Assembly: GCA_947306475.1 (NCBI GenBank)
Contig: CAMZGS010000005.1
Coordinates: forward strand, 1 to 64,000
Length of the DNA: 64,000 bases
Source of the DNA: an uncultured Comamonas sp.
GTDB lineage: Bacteria > Pseudomonadota > Gammaproteobacteria > Burkholderiales > Burkholderiaceae_C
Direction of reading: 5' to 3'
Part shown: positions 19,632 to 27,521 of the stretch, in pieces
Layout: each line of letters begins with the position of its first letter
How positions within the stretch are numbered: the stretch's first letter is position 1
Position numbers and translations under genes: made by a program
Notes under the pieces: generated by a model
What the model saw: only the letters and a program-made list of their open reading frames with translations
Databases searched by the model: none
What the model was told of the DNA's origin: nothing

Positions 19632-19847
19632 ATGAGTACACCAGCTATCGATTTCACATCCCCCACCTGGCATGCCATCCAGACGCTGGCTGCCCAGAAG
19701 GTGGCGCAGCTGCGTGAGCAAAACGATAGCCCGACGCTGGATGCCATAGCCACCGCCAACAAGCGGGGCCGCATTGCAGCGTGGAAAGAGTTGCTGGCGC
19801 TGGCTGAACCAAAGCCAGCCCCAGAGCAAGAGCCCGCCGCCTACTAA
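19632..19847 (+). CDS. Small phage protein, 71 aa
   Basis: ATG at 19632 follows the conserved phage leader; an in-frame ATG 18 bp upstream would cut into it. The product is soluble and helical with an acidic, Pro-rich tail (PKPAPEQEPAAY). The first codons resemble those of the giant gene (both MSTP), reflecting conservation of the leader into the coding sequence. No family recognised. It lies between portal and scaffold, so a head-assembly role is possible. Confidence 0.65.
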   Translation: MSTPAIDFTSPTWHAIQTLAAQKVAQLREQNDSPTLDAIATANKRGRIAAWKELLALAEPKPAPEQEPAAY

Positions 19848-19885
19848 GGCCGAGGGTGAACCGTGAAAACAGGAGTGCATGAAGC

Positions 19886-20815
19886 ATGAGCGTAGAAGAC
19901 CAGCAAGCAGAAGACGCCGCGTTTGAGCAGGGTTTTGCCCAAGCCAGCGGCCAGCCCATCCCCGCATCCGAGGCGACAGCAGCCGATGCAGGGGTGGATA
20001 CGGCCACGGAAGGTGCGCAGCCTGATGCCTCCGCCACCACCGAAGCCGTCGATGACCAGTCCGAAGCCAGCAATCATCAGCCCGAAGGCGCCCAGGTGCC
20101 CGAAGGTCAAGAGGGTGGCGACGACCTGGAAGACGACCCGGTGGTGCTGGATGGCTTCAAGCGCAGCGAAGTCAAGCGCTTGCTGGAGCAGGCATCGAAG
20201 GTGACCGACCTCGAACAGCAGCTGCGTAAAGCGCACGGGAAGATCGGCGAGCTCAACAGCAAGTTGCAAGCGCCGCCCGTGCAGCAGGCAGCGCCGGCGC
20301 ACACCGCTGCGCCCGAGTTGCCACCAGAGCTGAAGCAGTTCGAGCAGGACTTCCCTGAATTTGCCGCCTACGCCAAAGCGCTGTTCCAAGCCCAACAACC
20401 AGCCGCACAGGCAGCGCCGCCAGCGCAGGAAGAGCAGACCGTGGCCACGGCTGCAGCTCCAGCGTCGGCCGAGCTGGATCCCTTGGCGATTGAGTTGGCG
20501 GTCATGGATCGCATGCACAGCGGCTGGCGCGAAAAAATCGCAGGCCAAGAGTTTGGCTTGTGGCTGGCTGCCCAAAGCCCGGACGTGCAAGCAGCCTTTA
20601 ATGCAGCGGATACCGCGCAGGCGCTGGCCGAAGTGATTGGCCAGTTTGACCAGTGGAGCGCTGCCAAGGCGGCCCAGGCGCAAAAGCATGCCAAGGGCAA
20701 GCAGCGCTTGGCTGCCGCCGTCACGCCTCAAGGCAACGCGCCGCAGCCTCAAGCCGCGCTGACCGAAGAACAGGCCTTTGAAATGGGCTTCAACGCAATC
20801 ATGGGCCGCCGCTAA
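19886..20815 (+). CDS. Capsid scaffolding protein
   Basis: 309 residues between portal and major capsid, the canonical place for a scaffold. It is acidic at the N-terminus (AEDAAFEQGFAQ, long Asp/Glu/Ala/Gln stretches), has a short coiled coil near residues 95-125 (VKRLLEQASKVTDLEQQLRKAHGKIGELNSK split by turns), a Pro/Ala-rich hinge, and a basic C-terminal helix (AAKAAQAQKHAKGKQRLAAA), the usual capsid-binding end. AGGAG lies 10 nt before the ATG. Scaffolds diverge quickly, so the call rests on composition and position. Confidence 0.85.
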   Translation: MSVEDQQAEDAAFEQGFAQASGQPIPASEATAADAGVDTATEGAQPDASATTEAVDDQSEASNHQPEGAQVPEGQEGGDDLEDDPVVLDGFKRSEVKRLLEQASKVTDLEQQLRKAHGKIGELNSKLQAPPVQQAAPAHTAAPELPPELKQFEQDFPEFAAYAKALFQAQQPAAQAAPPAQEEQTVATAAAPASAELDPLAIELAVMDRMHSGWREKIAGQEFGLWLAAQSPDVQAAFNAADTAQALAEVIGQFDQWSAAKAAQAQKHAKGKQRLAAAVTPQGNAPQPQAALTEEQAFEMGFNAIMGRR

Positions 20816-20841
20816 AGCGGTAGGCCCGCAAGGAGAACATC

Positions 20842-21876
20842 ATGGCTCAATTTAAGAGCACTGATCCAGCCGCACGCATTGGCAAGATCAAGGGCGAGAT
20901 TCTGGCCCACGCCATTGCCATCGAAGTGCTGGGCATCTGCGGGCAGCAAAAAGCACTGCCCAAAAACCAAGGCAAGACGGTGGTGTACCGCCGCTATCTG
21001 CCGCATGGCGCGCTCAACACCAACTGGGACACCCGCAACCGCCCCGTGGTGGATGCAGCCGCCCATGAGCTGACCGAGGGCGTGACGCCCACGGCAGATA
21101 GCCTGACCCCGCAGGACATTACCGCTGTGATCAAGCAGTACGGCTGCCTGTATCAGCTGACTGACCAGGTGGTGGATACCTACGAGGACGATGTGCCCGC
21201 CGAGATGAAAAAGCACTGCGGCGAGCGCGTGGGCCTGCTGCGCGAAATGATCCGCTACGGCGTGGTCAAGGGCTGCACCAACGTGTTCTACGCAGGCGGC
21301 AGCTCGCGCGCCACGGTGGCTGAGGCTATTTCGCTGAACCTGCTGCGCAAGATCAGCCGCAACCTGCAGGCCAACCATGCCAAGCGCATTACCGGCGTGC
21401 TGGATGCCAGCCCCAGGATTGCCACGCGCCCCGTGGAGGCCTCGTACTTGGTGTTTGTGCATACGGATGCCGAGGCTGATGTGCGCGACCTCAAGGGCTT
21501 TATCCACGTGAGCGAGTACGGCAACCGCAAGCCTGTGCACGCCCAAGAGCTGGGCAGCTGCGAGAACTTCCGCTTCATCACCTCGCCTGAGCTGGCTCCC
21601 TATGCGGGCGCTGGCGCAGACATCGGCACTACCGGCCTGACCGGCACCACCAAGGTGGACGTGTACCCATTCATCGTGTGCGGTGAGGATGCCTGGGGTC
21701 AGCTGGCTTTGCGTGGTACGGACTCGATCGATCCGACCTACATCCCCCCTGGCCAGAAGGACAAGTCCGACCCGCTGGGCCAGCGCGGCTACATCGGTGC
21801 CAAGTTCTACATGAACGCGGTGCTGCTCAACGAGGGCTGGATGGCCATCGCTGAGGCGGGTGTGTCGGCGCTCTAA
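20842..21876 (+). CDS. Major capsid protein, N4-gp56 family
   Basis: 344 residues forming the icosahedral shell, HK97 fold by family knowledge. Family-typical phrases are GKTVVYRRYLPHGALNTN, ITAVIKQYGCLYQLTDQVVDTYEDD and ASYLVFVHTDAEADVRDLKGFIHVSEYG. AAGGAG lies 8 nt upstream of the ATG. It follows the scaffold gene by 26 bp. Confidence 0.93.
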   Translation: MAQFKSTDPAARIGKIKGEILAHAIAIEVLGICGQQKALPKNQGKTVVYRRYLPHGALNTNWDTRNRPVVDAAAHELTEGVTPTADSLTPQDITAVIKQYGCLYQLTDQVVDTYEDDVPAEMKKHCGERVGLLREMIRYGVVKGCTNVFYAGGSSRATVAEAISLNLLRKISRNLQANHAKRITGVLDASPRIATRPVEASYLVFVHTDAEADVRDLKGFIHVSEYGNRKPVHAQELGSCENFRFITSPELAPYAGAGADIGTTGLTGTTKVDVYPFIVCGEDAWGQLALRGTDSIDPTYIPPGQKDKSDPLGQRGYIGAKFYMNAVLLNEGWMAIAEAGVSAL

Positions 21877-21943
21877 CCACAGACCAACCCAAGACCCGGC
21901 GCGCCCTTGTGTGCGCTGGGCCAGTATTCAAGGAAAACTCAGC

Positions 21944-22432
21944 ATGGCAACCCGAAACCGAACCACTCCCATCATCAGCACCAGCGGCAAGCAAATCGAT
22001 GCAGGCGCCGAATACCTGGGCGACGAACAGGCCGGCACGATTGGCGAAATCACCGGCGTGGCCGGCATTGACGTGGTGGACAAGCCGATGCCCAAGGGGG
22101 CTTTGGAGATGGAGGCTTTTCTCAATGAGCTGGTCACCATCGTTATCAACCCTTCCCAAGACCCCGAAGACCCCAAGCTGGTGCAGGTGGGGGTAAACGG
22201 CACAACCCAATTCATTCCCCGTGGCGAGCCATTCACCGTCAAGCGCAAGTACGTGGAGGTGCTGGCCCGTGCCAAACGCACAGACTTTGGCCAAACCCTG
22301 GATGAACGCTTGGGTGAACGCATGAACCACCTGCACGCGATGCACTCGCTGCGCTATCCCTTCAGCGTGGTACGTGACCCTAACCCCAATGGTGGCGCCT
22401 GGCTGGTGGGCGTCTTGGCTGAAGCACGCTAG
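21944..22432 (+). CDS. Phage head-associated protein (decoration-like), 162 aa
   Basis: The start at 21944 has AAGGAAA upstream and follows the capsid gene by 67 bp; the longer frame beginning at 21860 overlaps the capsid end and is rejected. It is a soluble mixed alpha/beta protein with the phrase GEPFTVKRKYVEVLARAK, which I associate with small proteins found directly after N4-gp56-type capsid genes. A decoration or assembly role is inferred. Confidence 0.7.
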   Translation: MATRNRTTPIISTSGKQIDAGAEYLGDEQAGTIGEITGVAGIDVVDKPMPKGALEMEAFLNELVTIVINPSQDPEDPKLVQVGVNGTTQFIPRGEPFTVKRKYVEVLARAKRTDFGQTLDERLGERMNHLHAMHSLRYPFSVVRDPNPNGGAWLVGVLAEAR

Positions 22433-22440
22433 GGCAGGCC

Positions 22441-23085
22441 ATGACCCTGGGCGAACTGATCGCGCTGTATCGCGCACAGGCAGGCGACACGGCAGAGCCT
22501 TACTTCTGCGATGACGAGCTGCTGACCATCTATGCCAATGAGGCGCAGATGGAGGCATGCCGCCGTGGCCAGCTGCTGCTGGATGCATCGCGCGTGCAGC
22601 TGCAGGCTGGGCAGGAGATGGTCAAGCTGACATCTACGGCACTGCGCGTGACCCGTGCATTTGTGGATGGCCATGCTGTGAGTCTGATCGGCGCTGAGCA
22701 AATGGATGGCCTGTACCCCGGCTGGCAGTTCGACGACCCGCAGCGCCAGGTGCAGCACCTGGTGTTTGGTGTTGCAACCGGGGCTTTGTACCTGTGGCCG
22801 CGCCCAAGCCAGGCTGGTGAATTGCACATGACGGTGCAGCGCCTGCCCAAGATGCCAATGGCGGATGCACAGGACGAGCCAGAGATTCGCCAAGAAGCGC
22901 ATTCCGCCCTGGTGCACTGGATGCTGTGGCGCGCCTACAGCCGCATGGACACCGACCTCTACAACGATGCCAAGGCCGCGATTGCGCTGCAGCAGTTTGA
23001 GGCCGAGTTTGGCAGCAAGGCATCGGTGCGCAATGAGGAGTGGGTGCGCAGTGGCGCTGCCCTGATGCCGGGGCCCATTGCCTGA
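22441..23085 (+). CDS. Head-tail adaptor protein, 214 aa
   Basis: The N-terminal MTLGELIALYRAQAGDTAEPYFCDDELLTIYANEAQMEACRRG is typical of the adaptor/connector proteins of podovirus-like phages, which bind below the portal ring and start the tail. A helical N-terminus is followed by a beta-rich middle with MTVQRLP and a helical C-terminus, as in that family. It follows the decoration-like gene by 8 bp. Confidence 0.8.
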   Translation: MTLGELIALYRAQAGDTAEPYFCDDELLTIYANEAQMEACRRGQLLLDASRVQLQAGQEMVKLTSTALRVTRAFVDGHAVSLIGAEQMDGLYPGWQFDDPQRQVQHLVFGVATGALYLWPRPSQAGELHMTVQRLPKMPMADAQDEPEIRQEAHSALVHWMLWRAYSRMDTDLYNDAKAAIALQQFEAEFGSKASVRNEEWVRSGAALMPGPIA

Positions 23086-23111
23086 TTTCCTTATGGATAA
23101 AGGTTTGCAGC

Positions 23112-24695
23112 ATGAATACCTATTTCAAAAACCCCAATGTTCCCCCTGAAGGCTCTGCAGAAGCGCGTGCATTTCGTGCGCAGCGTGCGGCGCAGCAGTC
23201 AGGAGTTACCACCCCAGCCCCTGGGCCTGCACCGGCACCCAATGCGCCTGCTGGTGGCTGGGCTGCACGTGCACGCAGTGCCATGCCCCAAAACCTGGGG
23301 CGCACTGGTTTGGCTGCAGCAGCATTTGGCGCAATACCGGAAATTGCCGATACAGCCAAGGTTGCGCAAGACAAAAACTCAACGGGGATGGATGTGGCCA
23401 CGCAGGCTGCAGAAGGTGCTGGTCGATGGGGTGCAACCACCGCTGGCGCGGTTATGGGTGCCAAAGGCGGCGCTACATTGGGTGCCATGACTGGCCCTTT
23501 TGCGCCTGTTGCAATACCTGTCGGCACTGCGCTTGGAGGGTTGGCTGGTGCTGCGCTTGGCAGCTGGGGGGCAGATAAAGCTATTCGGTCGGGCAGGGAG
23601 TTGACGGGTGTTGATGCTGCCAGCCCTGTAGATCGGGTGGTTGGGCAATCGTCCAGTGCACCTGAAAATGCCAGCGCAGGTGTTACTGCTACGCCGCCTG
23701 AGCAACTGGCCAAGCAGCTTGGCCCCAGCCCAAGTGCGCCTGCTGGTACACCGCAAACACAGTCCCTGGTGAATGCCGAGGAGATGCAGCGCAGACAAGC
23801 TGTTCAACCCACCGGTCAACAGGTGTCCGGCCTATCCGGCGTGTACAAGCATGGCCACGGCCAGTACAGCGACAACCCCAACGGCATGGGCTTGCCGCAG
23901 AACTTGGGTCAACCCAGTGCACAGAACATGGCTGCAGCGGATGCTTTGGCGGGCCAGCAGCAGAAGCGCTCTTTGATTGATGCCATGTACGCCCAGCAGG
24001 CGCAGCAGACCTCTATGCAGCCACGTGGCTTTGCAACGCCAGAAATCAGCCACAGTGGTAACGACTGGAGCACGCGCAACGAGCTGCGCAGCCTGCGCAT
24101 GGCGGCAGAGCGCGCGATGGAGAACGCGCCGCGCAAGCGCTTTGCAGCCCAGCACCCCGCTGTGCAGGCTTACCAGGCAGCACTGCAAGCCGACATGGCT
24201 GCGCGCACAGGTGGGCAAGCGGCCTTGCAGGCCAAGACCAACGACACCAATGCAGGCCTGGTGCGCGAGCAAATGCAGCAAGAAGGGGCCAATCAGCGGG
24301 AGCTGCCACGCACCATGATGGATGCCGCGCGCCTAGAAATGGAGCGCAAGAACCAAGAGTTGGTAAACCGCCCGCGCACCATGATTGCAGCACTGCAGGA
24401 GCAGATTGCCGCAGAGCAAGATGCCGCCAGGCGCAATAGCTTGGTGCAGCGCATGCGGGATATTGAGGGGCGCAGCGGTGAGGCGGGCAACCTGAGCAAC
24501 AACTTCATGCGCCGCAAGGCTCCCGTGCTCGATGAAAAGGGATTGCCGACGGGCCAGGAGCGCGAGGAAATTGTGGATCTACGCACGGGCAGGGTGTTGG
24601 GTGCGCCAGTCACCCCGGCAGCAGGTGCTGTGATGGGTGGTTATCGCTTTAAGGGTGGAGACCCGGCTGACCGAAATAACTGGGAAGCCGTTTAA
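23112..24695 (+). CDS. Internal/ejection virion protein candidate, 527 aa
   Basis: ATG at 23112; the longer frame from 23040 runs back through the adaptor gene and is rejected. Residues about 55-160 are Gly/Ala-rich and hydrophobic (ATTAGAVMGAKGGATLGAMTG, AIPVGTALGGLAGAALGS), resembling the membrane-active segment of the giant protein. The C-terminal half is Gln/Ala/Arg-rich and helical with many methionines. Composition and position suit a protein carried inside the head and ejected with the DNA. No enzymatic motif is visible. Confidence 0.7.
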   Translation: MNTYFKNPNVPPEGSAEARAFRAQRAAQQSGVTTPAPGPAPAPNAPAGGWAARARSAMPQNLGRTGLAAAAFGAIPEIADTAKVAQDKNSTGMDVATQAAEGAGRWGATTAGAVMGAKGGATLGAMTGPFAPVAIPVGTALGGLAGAALGSWGADKAIRSGRELTGVDAASPVDRVVGQSSSAPENASAGVTATPPEQLAKQLGPSPSAPAGTPQTQSLVNAEEMQRRQAVQPTGQQVSGLSGVYKHGHGQYSDNPNGMGLPQNLGQPSAQNMAAADALAGQQQKRSLIDAMYAQQAQQTSMQPRGFATPEISHSGNDWSTRNELRSLRMAAERAMENAPRKRFAAQHPAVQAYQAALQADMAARTGGQAALQAKTNDTNAGLVREQMQQEGANQRELPRTMMDAARLEMERKNQELVNRPRTMIAALQEQIAAEQDAARRNSLVQRMRDIEGRSGEAGNLSNNFMRRKAPVLDEKGLPTGQEREEIVDLRTGRVLGAPVTPAAGAVMGGYRFKGGDPADRNNWEAV

Positions 24696-25009
24696 CGAAA
24701 CTGCAGCCAGGGACCACCCTCGTCGTCATACAGCTTGCGACAGGCAAAGCCAATGAACTGAGCAGCCTTTGCGCTTCTCGTGTCTCTGGCTTTGTCTGCA
24801 ATGCACTCAGTGCTGCTGGCGTATCCGAAGAAGCCTCGGCCCGACCCTTGTTTGACATCCTCTGGATATTTTTCGAGGCAACTGTTGTACACAGCCTGAG
24901 CCGCCACGTCGTTGGCTACGCCGGGCATCTTATCCAGGATGCAGGTTGCGTAGTTGGCGGCGAAGGCGGGAGCGGCGGTTAGCAGGAGTAGGGGGAGGGT
25001 GGTGCGCAT
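24692..25009 (-). CDS. Secreted small cysteine-containing protein, phage moron
   Basis: 105 residues on the strand opposite the structural genes, meeting the end of the previous gene with a 4-bp overlap. The ATG at 25009 gives a clear signal peptide (MRTTLPLLLLTAAPAFA, cleavage after AFA), leaving a mature domain of about 88 residues with several cysteines (CILDKMPG, NSCLEKY, STECIADK, FACRKLY) that could pair in the periplasm. Longer frames upstream lack the signal peptide. Opposite orientation and export suggest a lysogenic-conversion gene expressed in the prophage state. Similar short proteins occur in Burkholderiales; the function is unknown. Confidence 0.7.
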   Translation of the reverse strand: MRTTLPLLLLTAAPAFAANYATCILDKMPGVANDVAAQAVYNSCLEKYPEDVKQGSGRGFFGYASSTECIADKARDTRSAKAAQFIGFACRKLYDDEGGPWLQFR

Positions 25010-25149
25010 GGGGGGGGAATTTAGCAGAGGGACACACTGGGGAGGTATGACCATTTCGGCAATACCCGGGCCGAACCACTGCCCGATCTTTAGCCCAACC
25101 TGCGATGTGCTGTACAAAAAACCAGTTGAAAAATTCTCAAAAATGCAGA

Positions 25150-25190
25150 ATTTATCCACTTATCCCCAGCATCCACAAGGCATCCACAGG
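25150..25190 (+). repeat. Cluster of DnaA-box-like ATCCNCA repeats
   Basis: Four related elements within 40 bp: TTATCCACT (25152), TTATCCCCA (25160), CATCCACA (25170) and CATCCACA (25181), next to an A/T-rich run at 25115-25150. The first two are one mismatch from TTATCCACA. They lie upstream of the hicBA pair. They could be DnaA boxes, iterons or a regulator array; the role is unproven. Confidence 0.4.
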
Positions 25191-25235
25191 AACAACGGTG
25201 TAGAGTTCGCGCTCATATAAGCAGGAGGAAGAGCA

Positions 25236-25520
25236 ATGGTTCGAGTTGGTTTTCCAGGATGGAAACTACTTGCCCGATTTGGCTTGCCTGTTCGTGTACG
25301 TGTGGTCGTGCATTTCGACAACGAGAGCAAGTCATTCTGGGCAGAGAGCCCTGACTTGGCAGGGTTTGCTGTCGCAGGCGAAAGCCTAGAGGAATTGAAG
25401 CGTGAGGCCGATGCAGTTGCCCGGGCTTTGGTTGATCTGGAGTTGGGCGGCGTCAAGAAATCGCATGGTGCTGTGGTAACCAAGCCAAGCTTGGCGGAAG
25501 TCGATCCCTGCACTGCATGA
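25236..25520 (+). CDS. hicB: HicB-family antitoxin
   Basis: 94 residues with the HicB-type partial RNase-H fold sequence VRVVVHFDNESKSFWAESPDLAGFAVAGESLEELKREAD. There is no obvious C-terminal DNA-binding domain. AGGAGG lies 7 nt upstream of the ATG. Its stop overlaps the start of the hicA-like gene by ATGA. The antitoxin-first order is the reverse of the common hicAB order but is known. It would neutralise the toxin and may help keep the prophage. Confidence 0.85.
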   Translation: MVRVGFPGWKLLARFGLPVRVRVVVHFDNESKSFWAESPDLAGFAVAGESLEELKREADAVARALVDLELGGVKKSHGAVVTKPSLAEVDPCTA

Positions 25521-25705
25521 ATGGCTACTACAGCTTAGTGGTAGCCGTGCTCAAACAGCACGGCTACCTTTTTTTACGCCAAGCCGGTGGCTCACATGAG
25601 ATTTGGAGCAATGGATCTCATCATCAAACTGTGTCTAAAAACATGCCCTCGCGCCACATGGCGAATGCCATCATGAAGCAGGCGGGCATCGATCACCACT
25701 TCTAA
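25517..25705 (+). CDS. hicA: HicA-family mRNA interferase toxin
   Basis: 62 residues, the usual HicA size, with the dsRNA-binding-like fold and the family signature: GYLFLRQAGGSHEIW containing the catalytic histidine (GGSH), followed by VSKNMPSRHMANAIMKQAGI. HicA toxins cleave mRNA independently of ribosomes in many cases. Translation is coupled to the upstream antitoxin by the ATGA overlap. Confidence 0.88.
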   Translation: MNGYYSLVVAVLKQHGYLFLRQAGGSHEIWSNGSHHQTVSKNMPSRHMANAIMKQAGIDHHF

Positions 25706-25748
25706 AACACCCGCAAAGCGAGACGGTTACCCTTTGCCTGCACGTAAC

Positions 25749-25772
25749 AAAGCCCTCGCAAGAGGGCTTTTT
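25749..25772. terminator. Bidirectional terminator between hicA and the Arc-like repressor
   Basis: Perfect stem AAGCCCTC/GAGGGCTT with GCAA loop followed by T residues on the + strand and preceded by A residues, placed between convergent genes. Confidence 0.85.
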
Positions 25773-25780
25773 CATGTGGG

Positions 25781-26287
25781 TCAGTTTTGACTTAGGTCTT
25801 GTTCGGCAGTCGACGCGCTGCTCTGCATACCAGTGATGGCTTCACGAAGCTGTGTGATCTGATCTAGTACCACAGTTCGTTCCTCGGCTATTTTTTCCAG
25901 CTCAATGCCCACGGCATCCATATCGTCCTCAGTGGTGCGCATGGCTTGCAACTTGGCTTCGGCCAGCTCGAAGTCGTGATCTGTTTTTGCTTGCTTGGCG
26001 AGCAGGGCAGCTTCCGCACCCAGAGCAGCATGGCGTTCAGCGAGAGATTGCTGGCGCAGCTTAACCATCTGTATCTGCATGTCCAGCATTGCTACTTTGT
26101 TGTAGAGACTTGTGGCTTGCAGGATGGCCTGCCAATTGGTGCTGTCGCTGGCGCGACCAGCAAAGCTTTCTTCCAGGCGGGCAACGATCTCGGCGTTCAA
26201 GCTCCTGTTGGACGATTCCGCTGACGCTTTCAGCTTTTCGTACAGAGAGTGGGGAAGTCTGAACTGGCTTCTAAAAATTTCTTGCAT
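25781..26287 (-). CDS. Arc-type ribbon-helix-helix repressor with long coiled coil, 168 aa
   Basis: Residues 5-43 (FRSQFRLPHSLYEKLKASA, NRSLNAEIVARLEESF) match the Arc/Mnt ribbon-helix-helix fold: a beta-strand with basic/polar contacts and then two helices. After that comes a long helical region (about 55-160) rich in Leu/Glu/Lys/Ala heptads, much longer than Arc itself (53 aa) and likely to set oligomerisation. It is transcribed divergently from a second Arc-type gene across a 19-bp palindrome, which resembles the mnt position in the phage P22 immI region. It probably represses the facing promoter and its own. Confidence 0.8.
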   Translation of the reverse strand: MQEIFRSQFRLPHSLYEKLKASAESSNRSLNAEIVARLEESFAGRASDSTNWQAILQATSLYNKVAMLDMQIQMVKLRQQSLAERHAALGAEAALLAKQAKTDHDFELAEAKLQAMRTTEDDMDAVGIELEKIAEERTVVLDQITQLREAITGMQSSASTAEQDLSQN

Positions 26288-26351
26288 GTCACTATGTTGA
26301 CACTACAAAGTGTTCTTTGTATAGTGACACTGTGTCACTAAAAAGGAGTTG
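26288..26351. promoter_or_regulatory. Divergent promoter/operator region of the Arc-KilA-N module
   Basis: On the + strand a near-consensus sigma70 promoter: TTGACA (26298-26303), 16 bp, TATAGT (26320-26325). A perfect 19-bp palindrome TAGTGACACTGTGTCACTA (26322-26340, single T centre) overlaps the -10 and start site, the expected place for a repressor. Further half-sites TGTCACTA (26288) and TGACACTA (26298) stand in direct repeat nearer the minus-strand gene, suggesting a second operator for that side. AAGGAG (26343-26348) is the ribosome binding site of the + strand gene. Confidence 0.8.
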
Positions 26352-26354
26352 ATG

Positions 26355-26522
26355 ATGAACACACCAATCGGCAAGGTGCCCCCATTGGGGCTGCGTCTCC
26401 CACCTGATCTGAAGGCTTGGGTTGCGGAGCAGGCAAAAAAGGAGCGTCGCAGCGTCAATAGCTGGCTGACCATTCTCATTGAGCAGAAGAAAGCAGAGGC
26501 CCAGCATGAAAAGCAGGCCTGA
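26355..26522 (+). CDS. Small Arc-type ribbon-helix-helix protein, 55 aa
   Basis: Size and sequence match P22 Arc: LGLRLPPDLKAWVAEQA (strand and helix 1), RRSVNSWLTILIEQKK (turn and helix 2). ATG at 26355 has AAGGAG 6 nt upstream; ATG at 26352 would be too close. It is the first gene of a unit with the KilA-N protein behind it, as arc precedes ant in P22. It probably represses this promoter to limit the antirepressor. Confidence 0.82.
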   Translation: MNTPIGKVPPLGLRLPPDLKAWVAEQAKKERRSVNSWLTILIEQKKAEAQHEKQA

Positions 26523-26598
26523 AAAAGGAAACGCCCCGATGGCTGCAACCACCGAGGCGTCGAGTGAAAAGTCCCAACACACTAAGAAAGGAACAATC

Positions 26599-27516
26599 GT
26601 GAGCAATTCTACAACACTGACCATCGCAGGTGTCGTCGTCCGTCAACTCAACGGCCTTTTCTCGCTCAACGACCTGCACAAGGCCGCTGGCGGTGAAGAA
26701 AACTTCAAGCCAGCTTTCTTCCTGCGCAACGACCAAACCAAAGCGCTGATTGCAGAAATCGCAAAAGGTGCAGATTTGCACCTTTTCCTGAACGCCACCA
26801 AAGGCCGCAACGGCGGCACCTACGCCTGCCGCGAACTGGTCATTGCCTACGCTGCTTGGATCAGCGCAGCGTTCCACCTCAAGGTGATTCGCGTGTTCTT
26901 GGCCGTGACCGCGCCCCAGCCCACGCCCTACACCGTCCAACCCGGCGACACCTTGAACGAAGCCCAGCAAATCGCCCTGCGCGCCATGCTGGAAAGCAAC
27001 GTCAAGCGCCTGCCACTGGAAAAGCGCGGCGAGGCAATGCGCCAGGGCTGGAGCAAACTCAAGTCGCACTTCAAAGTGCCCTATCGCCAGATACCAGCCA
27101 GCGAGTTTGAGGAAGCCCTGTCCATCATTGCCCGCCACGTTGCCCAGTGGGAGTTGGTGGATGAATCTACACAACCCGCCATCCAGAGTCAGGCAGCACT
27201 GCAACTGCCGCGTCTGGGTCTGCACATGCAGCCGCCCCCGGTTGGAACTTACCGCTACAACCCGGCCAACCCTTACCCGCGCAATGGCCGAACCATTGAA
27301 GTTGCCAAGAGCATTGCTCTGGATATCCTGAACTGGAGCGACCACCTGCCCACCGCCCAGGCCCGCCAAGATCTGCACGATGCAGCACAAACGCTGCACG
27401 ACCTACTGGTCAGTGGCTGGACCGAAGTGGATGAAGCATTGAGCAAGATGCACACTGCCATGCACTTCCTCAACCGCTGGCAGGGCCGAGGTGGTGCGGT
27501 GGGTAACTGCCAATAG
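26599..27516 (+). CDS. KilA-N domain protein, putative antirepressor
   Basis: The N-terminal KilA-N domain is clear: LTIAGVVVRQLNGLFSLNDLHKAAGGEENFKP, then GGTYACRELVIAYAAWISAAFHLKVIRVF. The C-terminal part (about 110-305) is helical and not recognised. The GTG at 26599 has AAAGGA 6 nt upstream; an ATG at 26539 (AGGA 10 nt upstream) would add 20 unconserved residues and is the alternative. Behind an Arc-type gene and a strong repressible promoter, it occupies the place of the P22 antirepressor and would be expected to relieve lysogenic repression when made. Function inferred from domain and context. Confidence 0.85.
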   Translation: MSNSTTLTIAGVVVRQLNGLFSLNDLHKAAGGEENFKPAFFLRNDQTKALIAEIAKGADLHLFLNATKGRNGGTYACRELVIAYAAWISAAFHLKVIRVFLAVTAPQPTPYTVQPGDTLNEAQQIALRAMLESNVKRLPLEKRGEAMRQGWSKLKSHFKVPYRQIPASEFEEALSIIARHVAQWELVDESTQPAIQSQAALQLPRLGLHMQPPPVGTYRYNPANPYPRNGRTIEVAKSIALDILNWSDHLPTAQARQDLHDAAQTLHDLLVSGWTEVDEALSKMHTAMHFLNRWQGRGGAVGNCQ

Positions 27517-27521
27517 AAATT

